From NCBI RefSeq assembly GCF_008830225.1, contig NZ_WAIE01000003.1, positions 186,001 through 250,000 of the forward strand: DNA of 64,000 nt, in the 5' to 3' direction. The notes below the pieces were generated by a model. That model was not told the DNA's origin. It was given only the letters and a program-made list of their open reading frames with translations, and made no database searches. The position numbers and the translations under genes are program-made. The DNA comes from Pseudodesulfovibrio senegalensis. Lineage in GTDB: Bacteria; Desulfobacterota; Desulfovibrionia; Desulfovibrionales; Desulfovibrionaceae. Positions 1 through 7,848 of the stretch are shown here, one piece after another; within the stretch, counting starts at the first letter, position 1; every line of letters begins with the position of its first letter.

Positions 1-1
1 G

Positions 2-1468
2 CTCATCATGGTTTCGGTGGTGGTCATCCTGGCGGTCACCGGCATACTGCTGCGCGTTTTTCTGGGCAAGCCGCTGGCCATCCTGCAACGGGGCATCGCC
101 CGTGTTGCCAAGGGTGACTTTTCGTATGATTTCGGTGAGATTCATCATGCCGAGCTGTTGGACATAGCCCAGCGGTTCCGGCTCATGAGCACGGAAATCG
201 AAGCGCGCGAGCGCAAGATGCAGGGATTGAACCGTACCCTGCAGGAGGCCGAGGAAAAATACCGCGGCATTTTCGAAAACGCTGTGGAAGGCGTTTTCCA
301 GATGACCCCCGACGGAAAGATCACCAGCGCCAACCCGGCCATGGCCCGTTTCTTCGGGTGCGAGACCGTGGAGGAGTTTCTGTACAGCACAGAGGACCCT
401 TCCACGTCCGTTTTTCCCGAACCCGGCCAGTTGAGGCGTTTTCTGGACACCGTGCGCGAACAGGGCAAGGTTTTGCGCTGGGAAAATGAATACAATCGCA
501 GCGACGGACGCCGTTTCTGGGGCGCGCTCAATGCCCGGGCCACCTATGCGGATGACGGTGAACTGCGTTCCATCGAGGGCATGCTGGAAGACTTCACCGA
601 GCGCAAGAAGGCCGAACAGGATCTTGCGGACCTGAACCGGCATCTGGAACAGCTGGTGCGCGCCCGCACCGAGGATCTGGTGCGCAAGGCCCATGAACTG
701 GAGCAGGCCAACAAACGCCTGCGCGAACTGGACGAGATGAAGTCCGCATTCCTGTCCTCGGTTTCCCACGAGCTGCGCACCCCGCTCACATCCATTCTCG
801 GGTTCGCCAAACTGCTCAAGAAAGATTTCATCAAGAATTTCAAGCCGCTGGCTGTGGGGCAGGATTTGTTGGAAAAGCGCGGTGCGCGCATTCAGGAAAA
901 CCTGTCCATCATTACCGAGGAAGGCGAACGCCTGACCCGGCTCATCAACGACGTGCTGGACCTGAACAAGATCGAGTCCGGCAGCATGGGCTGGCGCGAC
1001 GAGGTCATTCAGTTGGGCGAGATTGCGGAAAAGACCGCCCATTCCCTGCAGGGCGTCTTTGCGCAGAAGTCCGAGGTGGACCTGATTTGCGAAGTGGAGC
1101 CGGACCTGCCCGAAATCGTGGCCGACCCGGACCGCATGCAGCAGGTGCTGGTCAACCTTCTGAACAACGCCGCCAAGTTCACGGAACATGGCAGCGTTAT
1201 CATGCGGGTCAAGAAGGACAACGGGTATCTGCGCGTGGAGGTGGATGACACAGGCGTGGGCATTGCTCCGGAAGACCGGCTTACGGTCTTTGAAAAGTTC
1301 CATCAGTCCAATCTCAGCACCATGAAGGACAAACCGCAGGGAACCGGACTGGGCCTGACCATTTGTCGTGAAATCGTGGAGCATTACGGCGGGCGCATCT
1401 GGGTTCGTTCGGAACTGGACAAGGGCAGTTCCTTCATCTTCACCATTCCGGTGGAATCCCCGAACTGA
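2..1468 (+). CDS. PAS-containing sensor histidine kinase (5' end cut by window)
   Basis: Membrane sensor kinase that would autophosphorylate a histidine and pass phosphate to an unseen response regulator. The frame is open to the first base of the window, so the N-terminal sensor is missing and the ATG at 8 is probably internal. Counting from that ATG: a hydrophobic segment (about 1-19), HAMP (20-70), PAS/PAC (82-200), a coiled coil (200-240), HisKA with H-box SVSHELRTPL (His about 254), then HATPase with N-box VNLLNNAAKF, G1 DDTGVGI and G2 GTGLGL. All kinase motifs are intact, so activity is expected. No receiver domain follows. A 13-bp hairpin lies just downstream. The signal sensed is unknown. 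Confidence 0.9.
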   Translation, partial: LIMVSVVVILAVTGILLRVFLGKPLAILQRGIARVAKGDFSYDFGEIHHAELLDIAQRFRLMSTEIEARERKMQGLNRTLQEAEEKYRGIFENAVEGVFQMTPDGKITSANPAMARFFGCETVEEFLYSTEDPSTSVFPEPGQLRRFLDTVREQGKVLRWENEYNRSDGRRFWGALNARATYADDGELRSIEGMLEDFTERKKAEQDLADLNRHLEQLVRARTEDLVRKAHELEQANKRLRELDEMKSAFLSSVSHELRTPLTSILGFAKLLKKDFIKNFKPLAVGQDLLEKRGARIQENLSIITEEGERLTRLINDVLDLNKIESGSMGWRDEVIQLGEIAEKTAHSLQGVFAQKSEVDLICEVEPDLPEIVADPDRMQQVLVNLLNNAAKFTEHGSVIMRVKKDNGYLRVEVDDTGVGIAPEDRLTVFEKFHQSNLSTMKDKPQGTGLGLTICREIVEHYGGRIWVRSELDKGSSFIFTIPVESPN

Positions 1469-1504
1469 TTTTTTTCTGAATTCTGGAATTTTGAGAACCG
1501 ACTT

Positions 1505-1535
1505 GCGGGGAGGATTGCCAATCAATCCTCCCCGC
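1505..1535. terminator. 13-bp perfect inverted repeat between convergent genes
   Basis: GCGGGGAGGATTG pairs exactly with CAATCCTCCCCGC across a 5-base loop, between the ends of the kinase gene (+) and the lipoprotein gene (-). There is no clear T-run, so it is a likely but not classical bidirectional terminator. Confidence 0.5.
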
Positions 1536-1625
1536 CGGTCTGTCTGCCGCTGCCCCGGAGGAGAGAACCGGGGCCGACACGGAGGAGGTTTGCGCTGCAC
1601 GGGCAGCGCGGATGCTGTGAAGTAT

Positions 1626-2066
1626 CTACTGCACGAGGTGCCAGTTGCCGTCCGGCCCGCGGTAGGCGTCCGCAAGGATGGTTTCCCTGCGGCCGTCGGG
1701 CATGGTGGCTCTCAGTTCCACTTCACGGAAATGTCTGTTTCGTTCATAACGGGCCGGGCGGGGCTCCGCTTCATAGTATACGCCGGTATCCGGATTCTTC
1801 CAGTGCTCCACGGACCCTGAAGGCGTGCTTTCCAGCGTCTGCGAAACGTGCATCCTGTCGGCCTTGTCCATTTCGTTTCCCACGATGTAGCCCACCAGCA
1901 ACCCGGCCCCGGCACCCACGGCCGCTCCGGTGATCTTGTTGTTGAACGTCAGCGCGCCTAGCGTGGCCCCGGCCAGCGAACCGATGCCTGCGGAGCGCTG
2001 GGCATTGTTGCTCATGCATCCCGAGGTCATGAATATGGTCATCAGCAGCAGTATTGTGGTTCGCAT
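1626..2066 (-). CDS. Glycine-zipper outer-membrane lipoprotein
   Basis: 146-residue predicted lipoprotein. The ATG at 2066 is chosen because it starts a lipoprotein signal (MRTTILLLMTIFMTSGC, lipobox Cys 17) and has GGAG upstream; the longer upstream frame is not supported. Residues 26-66 are a Gly/Ala-rich segment with repeated small residues (AGIGSLAGATLGAL, GAAVGAGAGLLVGYIVGNEMD), the glycine-zipper pattern of the Gly-zipper_Omp/17-kDa-antigen families. The C-terminal half is polar and ends in a small predicted beta domain. Members of these families sit in the outer membrane and are often envelope-stress proteins; the specific role here is unknown. It is monocistronic and preceded by a near-consensus sigma-54 promoter, suggesting inducible expression under an enhancer-binding protein. 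Confidence 0.8.
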   Translation of the reverse strand: MRTTILLLMTIFMTSGCMSNNAQRSAGIGSLAGATLGALTFNNKITGAAVGAGAGLLVGYIVGNEMDKADRMHVSQTLESTPSGSVEHWKNPDTGVYYEAEPRPARYERNRHFREVELRATMPDGRRETILADAYRGPDGNWHLVQ

Positions 2067-2097
2067 GGTCTTCTCCGTCAGCTTTGTGCAGACAGAG

Positions 2098-2112
2098 GCA
2101 ATACGTGTGCCA
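2098..2112 (-). promoter_or_regulatory. Sigma-54 (-24/-12) promoter of the lipoprotein gene
   Basis: The minus strand reads TGGCACACGTATTGC: TGGCAC, five bases, TTGC, with exactly 10 bases between GG(-24) and GC(-12). Predicted start near 2086, about 20 bases before the ATG. AT-rich DNA (2120-2150) follows upstream, as expected for an IHF-bent sigma-54 promoter. Confidence 0.75.
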
Positions 2113-2154
2113 AACTTGCAAATGTTTGGATTTATTAATTTTGTGTGTTGGGTG

Positions 2155-2192
2155 GTGCAACGTTGCACGCGCGAGCGCACTTTTTTTGCGCA
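2155..2192. promoter_or_regulatory. Candidate enhancer: perfect palindrome plus T7-centred dyad
   Basis: Two elements lie upstream of the sigma-54 promoter. GTGCAACGTTGCAC (2155-2168) is a perfect 14-bp palindrome. GCGCAC-TTTTTTT-GCGCA (2175-2192) is a dyad around seven T, centred about 73 bp from the -24 GG. A matching T7 dyad occurs about 75 bp upstream of the second sigma-54 promoter at 21251. Likely activator sites; the activator is not in this window. Confidence 0.5.
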
Positions 2193-2248
2193 GGGGCGCG
2201 CAAATGCAGAACGGATGTCGCCATGATGGCGGCGACGGGCGGATGCGG

Positions 2249-3472
2249 CTAGTGCTGTTCGGTTTCGCGGTCGCGCACGCCGATGAGATAAAGGATGGAA
2301 TCCAGTCCGAGGTTGCTGATGGACTGGCGCGCGCCTTTTTTGACCTTGGGTTTGGCATGGAAGGCTATGCCCAGCCCGGCAAGGTTGAGCATGGGCAGGT
2401 CGTTGGCGCCGTCGCCCACGGCAATGCATTGCTGCAGGCTGATGCCTTCCTTCTGGGCGATGGCGCGCAGCAGTTCGGCTTTCTTGTCTGCGTCCACGAT
2501 GTCGCCAAGCGCGCGGCCCGTGAGCTTGCCGTCGCGGATTTCCAGCTGGTTGGCATAGACGTGGTCAACACCCAGACGCTCCCGCAGGCGTTCGCCGAAA
2601 TAGGTAAACCCGCCCGAGAGAATGGCGATGCGGTAGCCCACGGACTTGAGAATGCGGATGAGCCGTTCGGCCCCTTCGGTCATGGGCAGGCGTTGGTGAA
2701 CGCGCTCCAGCACGGCTTCGTCCAATCCTTCAAGCAGGGCCAGTCGTTTGGCAAGGCTCTGCTTGAAGTCCAGCTCGCCGCGCATGGCCCGTTCGGTGAT
2801 GGCCGCCACCTGCTCCCCGACCCCGGCCTCCTTGGCCAGCTCGTCGATGACCTCGGCCTGGATCAGGGTGGAGTCCATGTCAAAGGCTACAAGGCGGCGG
2901 TTGCGCCGGAAGATGTTGTCTTCCTGAAAGGCGATGTCCGCTCCCAGCTTGCCGGAAAGCTCCAGAAGCTGGCTGCGGATGCCTGAGGCGTCCTCGGGTG
3001 CGCCGCGCACCGAAAATTCCACGCAGGCCCGGGACTGGGAAAGGTCGCTGTCCAGCGGCATGCGGCCGGAAAGCCGGTGGATGGTTTCGATGTTCAGGCC
3101 GTTGTCGCGCATGATGGCGGCAATGGCCGACACCTGTTCCGAGGAGATGTGGCGGGCCAGGAGGGTCACGATGTGCCGCGTGCGGTTGGCCGCGGCCACC
3201 CAGGCCTCGTATTTTTCCGGCTCCAGCGGATGCAGCTTCATGTTCACGCCCATTTCGTGGGCCGTGAAGAGCATGTCCTTGAGAACGGGTTGCGGATCCA
3301 CGGGCAGGCGGATGAGTATGCCCAGCGTCAGGAAGTCGTGAATGATGGTCTGGCCGATGTCCAGAATGTCCACGCCGTAGTCCGCGAGGACCGAGGTCAG
3401 GCTGGCAGTCAGCCCCGGGCGGTCATGCCCGGTCACGTGTACGAGTATGATTTCTTCCTTGATTGCTGTCAT
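2249..3472 (-). CDS. serB: Phosphoserine phosphatase with N-terminal ACT domains
   Basis: Final step of serine synthesis: hydrolyses O-phosphoserine to L-serine and phosphate in the cytoplasm. 407 residues from the ATG at 3472, chosen over the longer frame because GGGAG lies just upstream and the ACT domain begins immediately (IILVHVTGHDRPGLT). Residues 1-180 hold two ACT-like domains, typical of long SerB proteins that respond to amino acids. The HAD phosphatase follows: motif I FDMDSTLIQAE (nucleophile and acid/base Asp), motif II SGGF, motif III/IV GDGANDLPML. All catalytic motifs are intact. Divergent from the arsR unit; probably monocistronic. Confidence 0.93.
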   Translation of the reverse strand: MTAIKEEIILVHVTGHDRPGLTASLTSVLADYGVDILDIGQTIIHDFLTLGILIRLPVDPQPVLKDMLFTAHEMGVNMKLHPLEPEKYEAWVAAANRTRHIVTLLARHISSEQVSAIAAIMRDNGLNIETIHRLSGRMPLDSDLSQSRACVEFSVRGAPEDASGIRSQLLELSGKLGADIAFQEDNIFRRNRRLVAFDMDSTLIQAEVIDELAKEAGVGEQVAAITERAMRGELDFKQSLAKRLALLEGLDEAVLERVHQRLPMTEGAERLIRILKSVGYRIAILSGGFTYFGERLRERLGVDHVYANQLEIRDGKLTGRALGDIVDADKKAELLRAIAQKEGISLQQCIAVGDGANDLPMLNLAGLGIAFHAKPKVKKGARQSISNLGLDSILYLIGVRDRETEQH

Positions 3473-3551
3473 GTCGGCTCCCTGTGGAATGTGCGCGCAC
3501 CTTCGCACAATTTTCCGCGATGGTAAATCCGCCCCCTTCGTGATTTTCCGG

Positions 3552-3595
3552 TTGACGGGCCGTTGCTATTTGTCTATTTTGCCAAATAGACAAAT
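3552..3595 (+). promoter_or_regulatory. arsR promoter with overlapping palindromic operator
   Basis: TTGACG (3552-3557), 17-bp spacer, TATTTT (3575-3580) form a good sigma-70 promoter. The -10 box lies inside a perfect inverted repeat: ATTTGTCTATTT, TGCC, AAATAGACAAAT (3568-3595). An ArsR dimer bound here would block RNA polymerase directly, giving autorepression of the regulator-permease unit. Confidence 0.8.
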
Positions 3596-3642
3596 TGAGC
3601 GGAACACATCGCTCCGCCGAAAAAAACGAAAAGGTGCGATTC

Positions 3643-3945
3643 ATGGAAGCGATCATCACGGAACAACAGTTCGACGGCAGCGCGGCGGTGTTCAAGGCCT
3701 TGGGGCATCCCGCCCGGCTGCGCATGGTGCATGCCCTTGCCCGCGGCGAAATGTGCGTCTGCGAGTTGCAGGAGCTGGTTGGGCTGGACGTGTCCACGGT
3801 GTCGCGGCATCTGGCCGTGCTCAAGCGGGCCGGTGTGCTTTCGTCGCGCAAGCAGGGCAACTGGGCCTACTACGCCCTTGAGCTGGGCTGCGTGGCCACG
3901 CTGCTCGATTGCGTTTTGAACCGCACGGGAAATGAAGGGGAATAG
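3643..3945 (+). CDS. arsR: ArsR-family metalloid-responsive repressor
   Basis: Winged-helix dimeric repressor, 100 residues from the ATG at 3643 (AAGGTG upstream); the longer frame starts inside the operator and is unlikely. HTH helices span about residues 15-75 (FKALGHPARLRMVHAL ... STVSRHLAVLKRAGVL). The EMCVCEL sequence at the start of the recognition helix is the classical ArsR Cys-x-Cys site for As(III)/Sb(III), and two more cysteines lie in the C-terminal helix (GCVATLLDC). It overlaps the search region of the next gene's ribosome binding site and is surely co-transcribed with it. Arsenite is the expected inducer, but other thiophilic metals cannot be excluded. Confidence 0.9.
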   Translation: MEAIITEQQFDGSAAVFKALGHPARLRMVHALARGEMCVCELQELVGLDVSTVSRHLAVLKRAGVLSSRKQGNWAYYALELGCVATLLDCVLNRTGNEGE

Positions 3946-3949
3946 GAAT

Positions 3950-5044
3950 ATGCAGGATTTGAAGATGGCGCCGTCCGAACCGTGCGCATGCATGGGCGGG
4001 GCACAGGCGCAGGAACAGCGGCAATGGAGTCTTGCCCGTATCATCGTCTTGACCGTGGCGGGTGTGGCCGTGTGGTTCGGGCTGTACATGCAGCTCAAGC
4101 CGTTTTCGCGCTGGTTTGCCGAAACCCTGCTCGGTCTTGAGGCCGGAACGCATCTGGGCGAGGCCGTGGCCTTTTTCGTGTACGACACGCCCAAGGTGCT
4201 CATGCTGCTGGTGCTGGTGGTCTATGGCGTGGGTATTCTGCGCTCGTTCTTCACGCCCGAGAACACCCGCCGCCTGCTGGCCGGGAAAAAGGAATCCGCG
4301 GGCAACGTGCTGGGCGCGCTCCTGGGCGTGGTCACCCCGTTCTGTTCCTGCTCGGCCGTGCCCCTGTTCGTCGGTTTTGTCACGGCGGGCGTGCCGCTGG
4401 GCGTGACCTTTTCCTTTCTCATCGCCTCGCCCATGGTCAATGAGCTGGCGCTGGTGCTGCTGTACGGCATGTTCGGCTGGAAGGTGGCCGTCCTGTATGC
4501 GGTGACCGGGCTGGGCGTGGCCATCGTGGCCGGATGGATCATCGGACGGCTGGGCATGGAGAACCAGTTGCAGGGTTGGGTGCGCAGCCAGCTTTCCATG
4601 GGGGGCGAGGCCCCGCGCGGCAGGATCACGCCTTCGGACCGCGTGCGCGCCGGATTGGGCGCAGTGCGCGACATCGTGGGCAAGGTCTGGCCCTATGTGG
4701 TGGCGGGCATTGCCATCGGCGCAGTGATCCACGGCTATGTGCCGCAGGAGTTCATGGCCAGCATCATGGGCCGCGAAGCGTGGTGGTCCGTGCCGCTGGC
4801 CGTGGTCATCGGCGTTCCCATGTACACCAACGCCGCGGGCATCGTGCCGGTCATCTACGCCCTGATCGGCAAGGGCGCGGCGCTTGGCACCTCGCTGGCG
4901 TTCATGATGTCGGTCATCGCCCTTTCCCTGCCCGAGATGCTCATGCTCAAGAAGGTGCTCAAGGTGCGGCTCATCGCCACGTTCGCCGGGGTCGTGGCTG
5001 CGGGCATCCTGCTGGTGGGCTACCTGTTCAACCTGTTCATCTGA
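3950..5044 (+). CDS. ArsP/DUF318-type membrane permease
   Basis: 364-residue polytopic membrane protein with about eight to ten hydrophobic segments. The ATG at 3950 is used because GGGGAATAGGA precedes it; an upstream ATG at 3932 overlaps arsR. It carries the family signature TPFCSCSAVPLF with paired cysteines, followed by SFLIASPMVNE, and repeats a related block in the second half (GVPMYTNAAGIVPV). The N-terminus has another cysteine pair (PCACMGG). Homologues export trivalent organoarsenicals (ArsP) or have unknown substrates (YraQ). Being co-transcribed with an ArsR carrying the CVC site makes arsenical efflux the best guess. Confidence 0.85.
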   Translation: MQDLKMAPSEPCACMGGAQAQEQRQWSLARIIVLTVAGVAVWFGLYMQLKPFSRWFAETLLGLEAGTHLGEAVAFFVYDTPKVLMLLVLVVYGVGILRSFFTPENTRRLLAGKKESAGNVLGALLGVVTPFCSCSAVPLFVGFVTAGVPLGVTFSFLIASPMVNELALVLLYGMFGWKVAVLYAVTGLGVAIVAGWIIGRLGMENQLQGWVRSQLSMGGEAPRGRITPSDRVRAGLGAVRDIVGKVWPYVVAGIAIGAVIHGYVPQEFMASIMGREAWWSVPLAVVIGVPMYTNAAGIVPVIYALIGKGAALGTSLAFMMSVIALSLPEMLMLKKVLKVRLIATFAGVVAAGILLVGYLFNLFI

Positions 5045-5130
5045 GATTTTCCGGGGGCATCCTTGTCACCACGGCCATGCCGGGGTATATGATCGGGTAA
5101 AACCGACCATCCCACGGTCATGGAGGCGGC

Positions 5131-6630
5131 ATGAAAACAACGGATGTCCCCGGAAACGACAGTGGTTCCAACGCGGATGCCCCGGAGGGCAGCAGCGGAC
5201 CCCGTTCGGAAAACGACGTCTGTTTCATTTCCCCGGAAGCGCGCGCCGAATTCGTGGACAGGCGGATTCGGGGCAAAATGGACGATTATGCCCGGTATGA
5301 TTTTTCGCCTTCGCAGGTGCGCGCCCTGAACATTTTTTTCGACCTGAGCCAGGAATTCCGCGGCAGGGAGCTTTTTTACGATACCTGCCTGTACATACCG
5401 CGCATCATGTTCGGGCTGGAATCCTGCCTGTATGTGCTGGAGGATGAGGATACCTTTGTGCTGGCCGCGCGGTCATCCGGCTTCGGCGAGGAATTGCCGA
5501 ACATGCGCGGCTGGGACGAACAGGTCGGCCCCAACGTCGCGCACAGTGAAGGCTACCTGTTCCTGCCCGTGCGCTGCAATCCCGACTACAACGACCTGCT
5601 GCCCTTTTTGCCGCCGGACAACATCATCGGCAATTTCGTGTTCAAAACCGGCCCGGACCTGAGCGATTCGGACCGGTTGTTCATGGAAAAATACGTGAAC
5701 CGCGTGGGCTTTCAGCTGCACAACCGCTTGTTGCGCGACCGAAACCGTGAACATCTGGGGTTCATTCGCAATCTTGTGGAAGACATCGGCCACAACGTCA
5801 TTGTTCCCAATATGTATTTCAAGCTGTATTTCAACCAGTTGCGTCGCATGATCAACTCGTTGAAAACCGTGAGCGCCGACATGCGCAAATTGGGCAGGGA
5901 AAAGCTGGAGCCTGATTGCGCCGACTGCGCGGACCGGCTGCAAGCGGTCCACGGGAACATGAAGGAAAAGTTCGACGAGATATACCGTCACTATGTGCAG
6001 ACCAGCATGTTCCTGGAGACCCTGTTGCGGCGCAGGCATTTCGAGGAAGGACGCTACGTTCTGGAAAAGCGTCCCTGCAACCTGCGCAGTCAGGTGGTGG
6101 AGCCGCAGCTCAGCCGCTACATGCCGCGGCTGGAGGAGCGTGGCGTGGAGCTGGACATGACCCTTGGCGGTGCGCCGCCGGATCAGGTCATACGCATCGT
6201 GGTGGACATCGGGCTGCTCTCGCAGGTTTTTGCCAATCTTTTTTCCAACGCGGTCAAATACACGCGCCAGGCCACGTTGCCGGACGGCCGCACCGGGCGG
6301 TTCATGTCCTATGGCTGGAAGCTGGTCAAGAATCATTTTTCCACGGGAGTGGACGGCATCCGCATGTATGTGTTCACCACGGGCAAGCCCCTTTCGCTCT
6401 TGGACCCCATGGAGGTTTTTCAGGCCGGGTTCAGGGCCATGAACGAGCCGGACGAGGCCGGCACCGGGCACGGGCTGTTTTTCGTGCGTCAGGTGGTGGA
6501 GCTGCACCGGGGCGAGGTGGGCTATGCCGCCCGGGAGTACGGGAATGAATTCTATTTCATTCTTCCGCTGGAGCTTGAAGGGGCTCCGTCTCCGGTGCTG
6601 CCGCCGCGCTGCCCGGACCCGAGCCGCTAG
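5131..6630 (+). CDS. Sensor-kinase-like protein with degenerate ATP-binding domain
   Basis: 499 residues, no membrane segment, GGAGG before the ATG. Residues about 65-200 look like a GAF-type sensor domain. An H-box-like region follows (LVEDIGHNVIVPNM, His about 221), then a helical stretch. The C-terminal domain has an N-box (VFANLFSNAVKYT) and a G2 glycine box (EAGTGHGLFFVRQVVELHRG). The G1 position reads YVFTTGKPL, lacking the usual Asp of DxGxG, so ATP binding may be weakened or lost. It is either a divergent kinase or a pseudokinase that sequesters a regulator. The last 74 bases overlap the convergent AI-2E-family gene. No response regulator is adjacent. Confidence 0.75.
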   Translation: MKTTDVPGNDSGSNADAPEGSSGPRSENDVCFISPEARAEFVDRRIRGKMDDYARYDFSPSQVRALNIFFDLSQEFRGRELFYDTCLYIPRIMFGLESCLYVLEDEDTFVLAARSSGFGEELPNMRGWDEQVGPNVAHSEGYLFLPVRCNPDYNDLLPFLPPDNIIGNFVFKTGPDLSDSDRLFMEKYVNRVGFQLHNRLLRDRNREHLGFIRNLVEDIGHNVIVPNMYFKLYFNQLRRMINSLKTVSADMRKLGREKLEPDCADCADRLQAVHGNMKEKFDEIYRHYVQTSMFLETLLRRRHFEEGRYVLEKRPCNLRSQVVEPQLSRYMPRLEERGVELDMTLGGAPPDQVIRIVVDIGLLSQVFANLFSNAVKYTRQATLPDGRTGRFMSYGWKLVKNHFSTGVDGIRMYVFTTGKPLSLLDPMEVFQAGFRAMNEPDEAGTGHGLFFVRQVVELHRGEVGYAAREYGNEFYFILPLELEGAPSPVLPPRCPDPSR

Positions 6631-7720
6631 ACCCGCGCAGGTACCGCCGGTAGTAGGCCAGGCAGAGCATGGTCATGGGCAGGGCCAGCAGCAGCCCCAG
6701 AAAGCCCAGCAGTTTTCCCCATACAGAGAGCGAAAGCAGGATCAGCCATGGCGAAAGCCCCATGGCCTTTCCCTGCAGCTTGGGCACGAGCACCATGTCC
6801 TGCAGGGTCTGGGCCACGGCAAAGACCACGGCCACCGGAAGCATGCCGTACAGGAATCCGTGGCCCGTGATGATGGCGTTGAGCCCGGCCAGCACAAAGG
6901 CCGGGATCAGCCCTGCGATCTGCAGGTAGGGCACGATGTTCAAAAGGCCCGTGAACATGCCCAGCACGATGGCCAGCGGCAGGCCCGCAATGCTGAAGCC
7001 CGTGGCAAAGATCACGCCCATGATCAGGGCGATGAGTATCTGGGTGCGGAAGTAGCGGTTCATGGCCCCGGTGAACTCGTCGAAGAATTCCGTGACCGAG
7101 GTGCGATAGCGGTCCGGGATGTAGTCGTGCCAGTTGTTGCGGAACTTGCCGAAGTCCATGAGAATGAAAATGAGATACAGGAGCACGGCCACCAGCCCGG
7201 CCAGCGCGAACAGCAGGTTGGCCGTGGAACTGAGCAGATGCCATGCGCCGGGCAGGGCCTTTTTTGCCGCGGATTGCAACAGCCCGGCCAGTCCGGATTC
7301 GCTGAAGAACCGGCGCACGTCCTCGCGGGCCGCGAAATCGCGTATGGCCTGCCACAGGTCCGGTGGCAGACGGTCGGCGGCGCGCTGGGCCACGGCCGAG
7401 TTGTTGATCAGTTCGGAGAGCGTTTTGCCCATGGACGCCAGTTCGGAGATGACCATGGGGATCAGCACCCATGCGGCCAGCACGGCCATTCCCAGCAGCA
7501 GGGCAAGGCTCAGGAACACGGCCAGCGGGCGCGAACGGACAATGCGCTGGGTGAATTCCACCAGCGGGTTGACCATGTAAGCCAGCACCAGCGCCGCCAC
7601 AAAGGGCAGCAGGGCGTCGCTCAGGGAAGCTATCAGGCTGAAACCTGCCCAGAGCGCGGCCACGGTCAGGGTCAGCCGCACCACGCGGTCAAAGGTATAG
7701 GGCTTGCTGTCGTCAAACAT
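6557..7720 (-). CDS. AI-2E family / PerM-type transporter
   Basis: 387-residue membrane protein of the UPF0118 (AI-2E exporter/PerM) family, with roughly eight hydrophobic segments: early pairs (LTLTVAALWAGFSLI, LLPFVAALVLAYMVNPLV), a central amphipathic region (residues 90-150), and late segments with the family pattern GLLNIVPYLQ and PKLQGKAMGLSPWLILLS. Family members export autoinducer-2, other small molecules or Na+; the substrate here cannot be read. The ATG at 7720 is favoured; a GTG two codons upstream is possible. The gene's 3' end overlaps the preceding convergent gene by 74 bp. Confidence 0.85.
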   Translation of the reverse strand: MFDDSKPYTFDRVVRLTLTVAALWAGFSLIASLSDALLPFVAALVLAYMVNPLVEFTQRIVRSRPLAVFLSLALLLGMAVLAAWVLIPMVISELASMGKTLSELINNSAVAQRAADRLPPDLWQAIRDFAAREDVRRFFSESGLAGLLQSAAKKALPGAWHLLSSTANLLFALAGLVAVLLYLIFILMDFGKFRNNWHDYIPDRYRTSVTEFFDEFTGAMNRYFRTQILIALIMGVIFATGFSIAGLPLAIVLGMFTGLLNIVPYLQIAGLIPAFVLAGLNAIITGHGFLYGMLPVAVVFAVAQTLQDMVLVPKLQGKAMGLSPWLILLSLSVWGKLLGFLGLLLALPMTMLCLAYYRRYLRGSSGSGPGSAAAAPETEPLQAPAEE

Positions 7721-7848
7721 GGACACCGCCGTGTTGCAGGGTTCTCCGGAGTTTCCATTAGGTAACAGGACGGCCCGTTTTTCTCAACTGCGCCGACCCC
7801 TTGCGTTGCAAGGCTGTTGCGTGGCAGTTTGTGCACGGAGGGATTTGC

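Noticed and set aside
6524-7765. 413-residue plus-strand ORF
   Set aside because: Shadow frame opposite the AI-2E-family gene; His/Gln/Gly-rich composition typical of antisense to GC-rich coding DNA.
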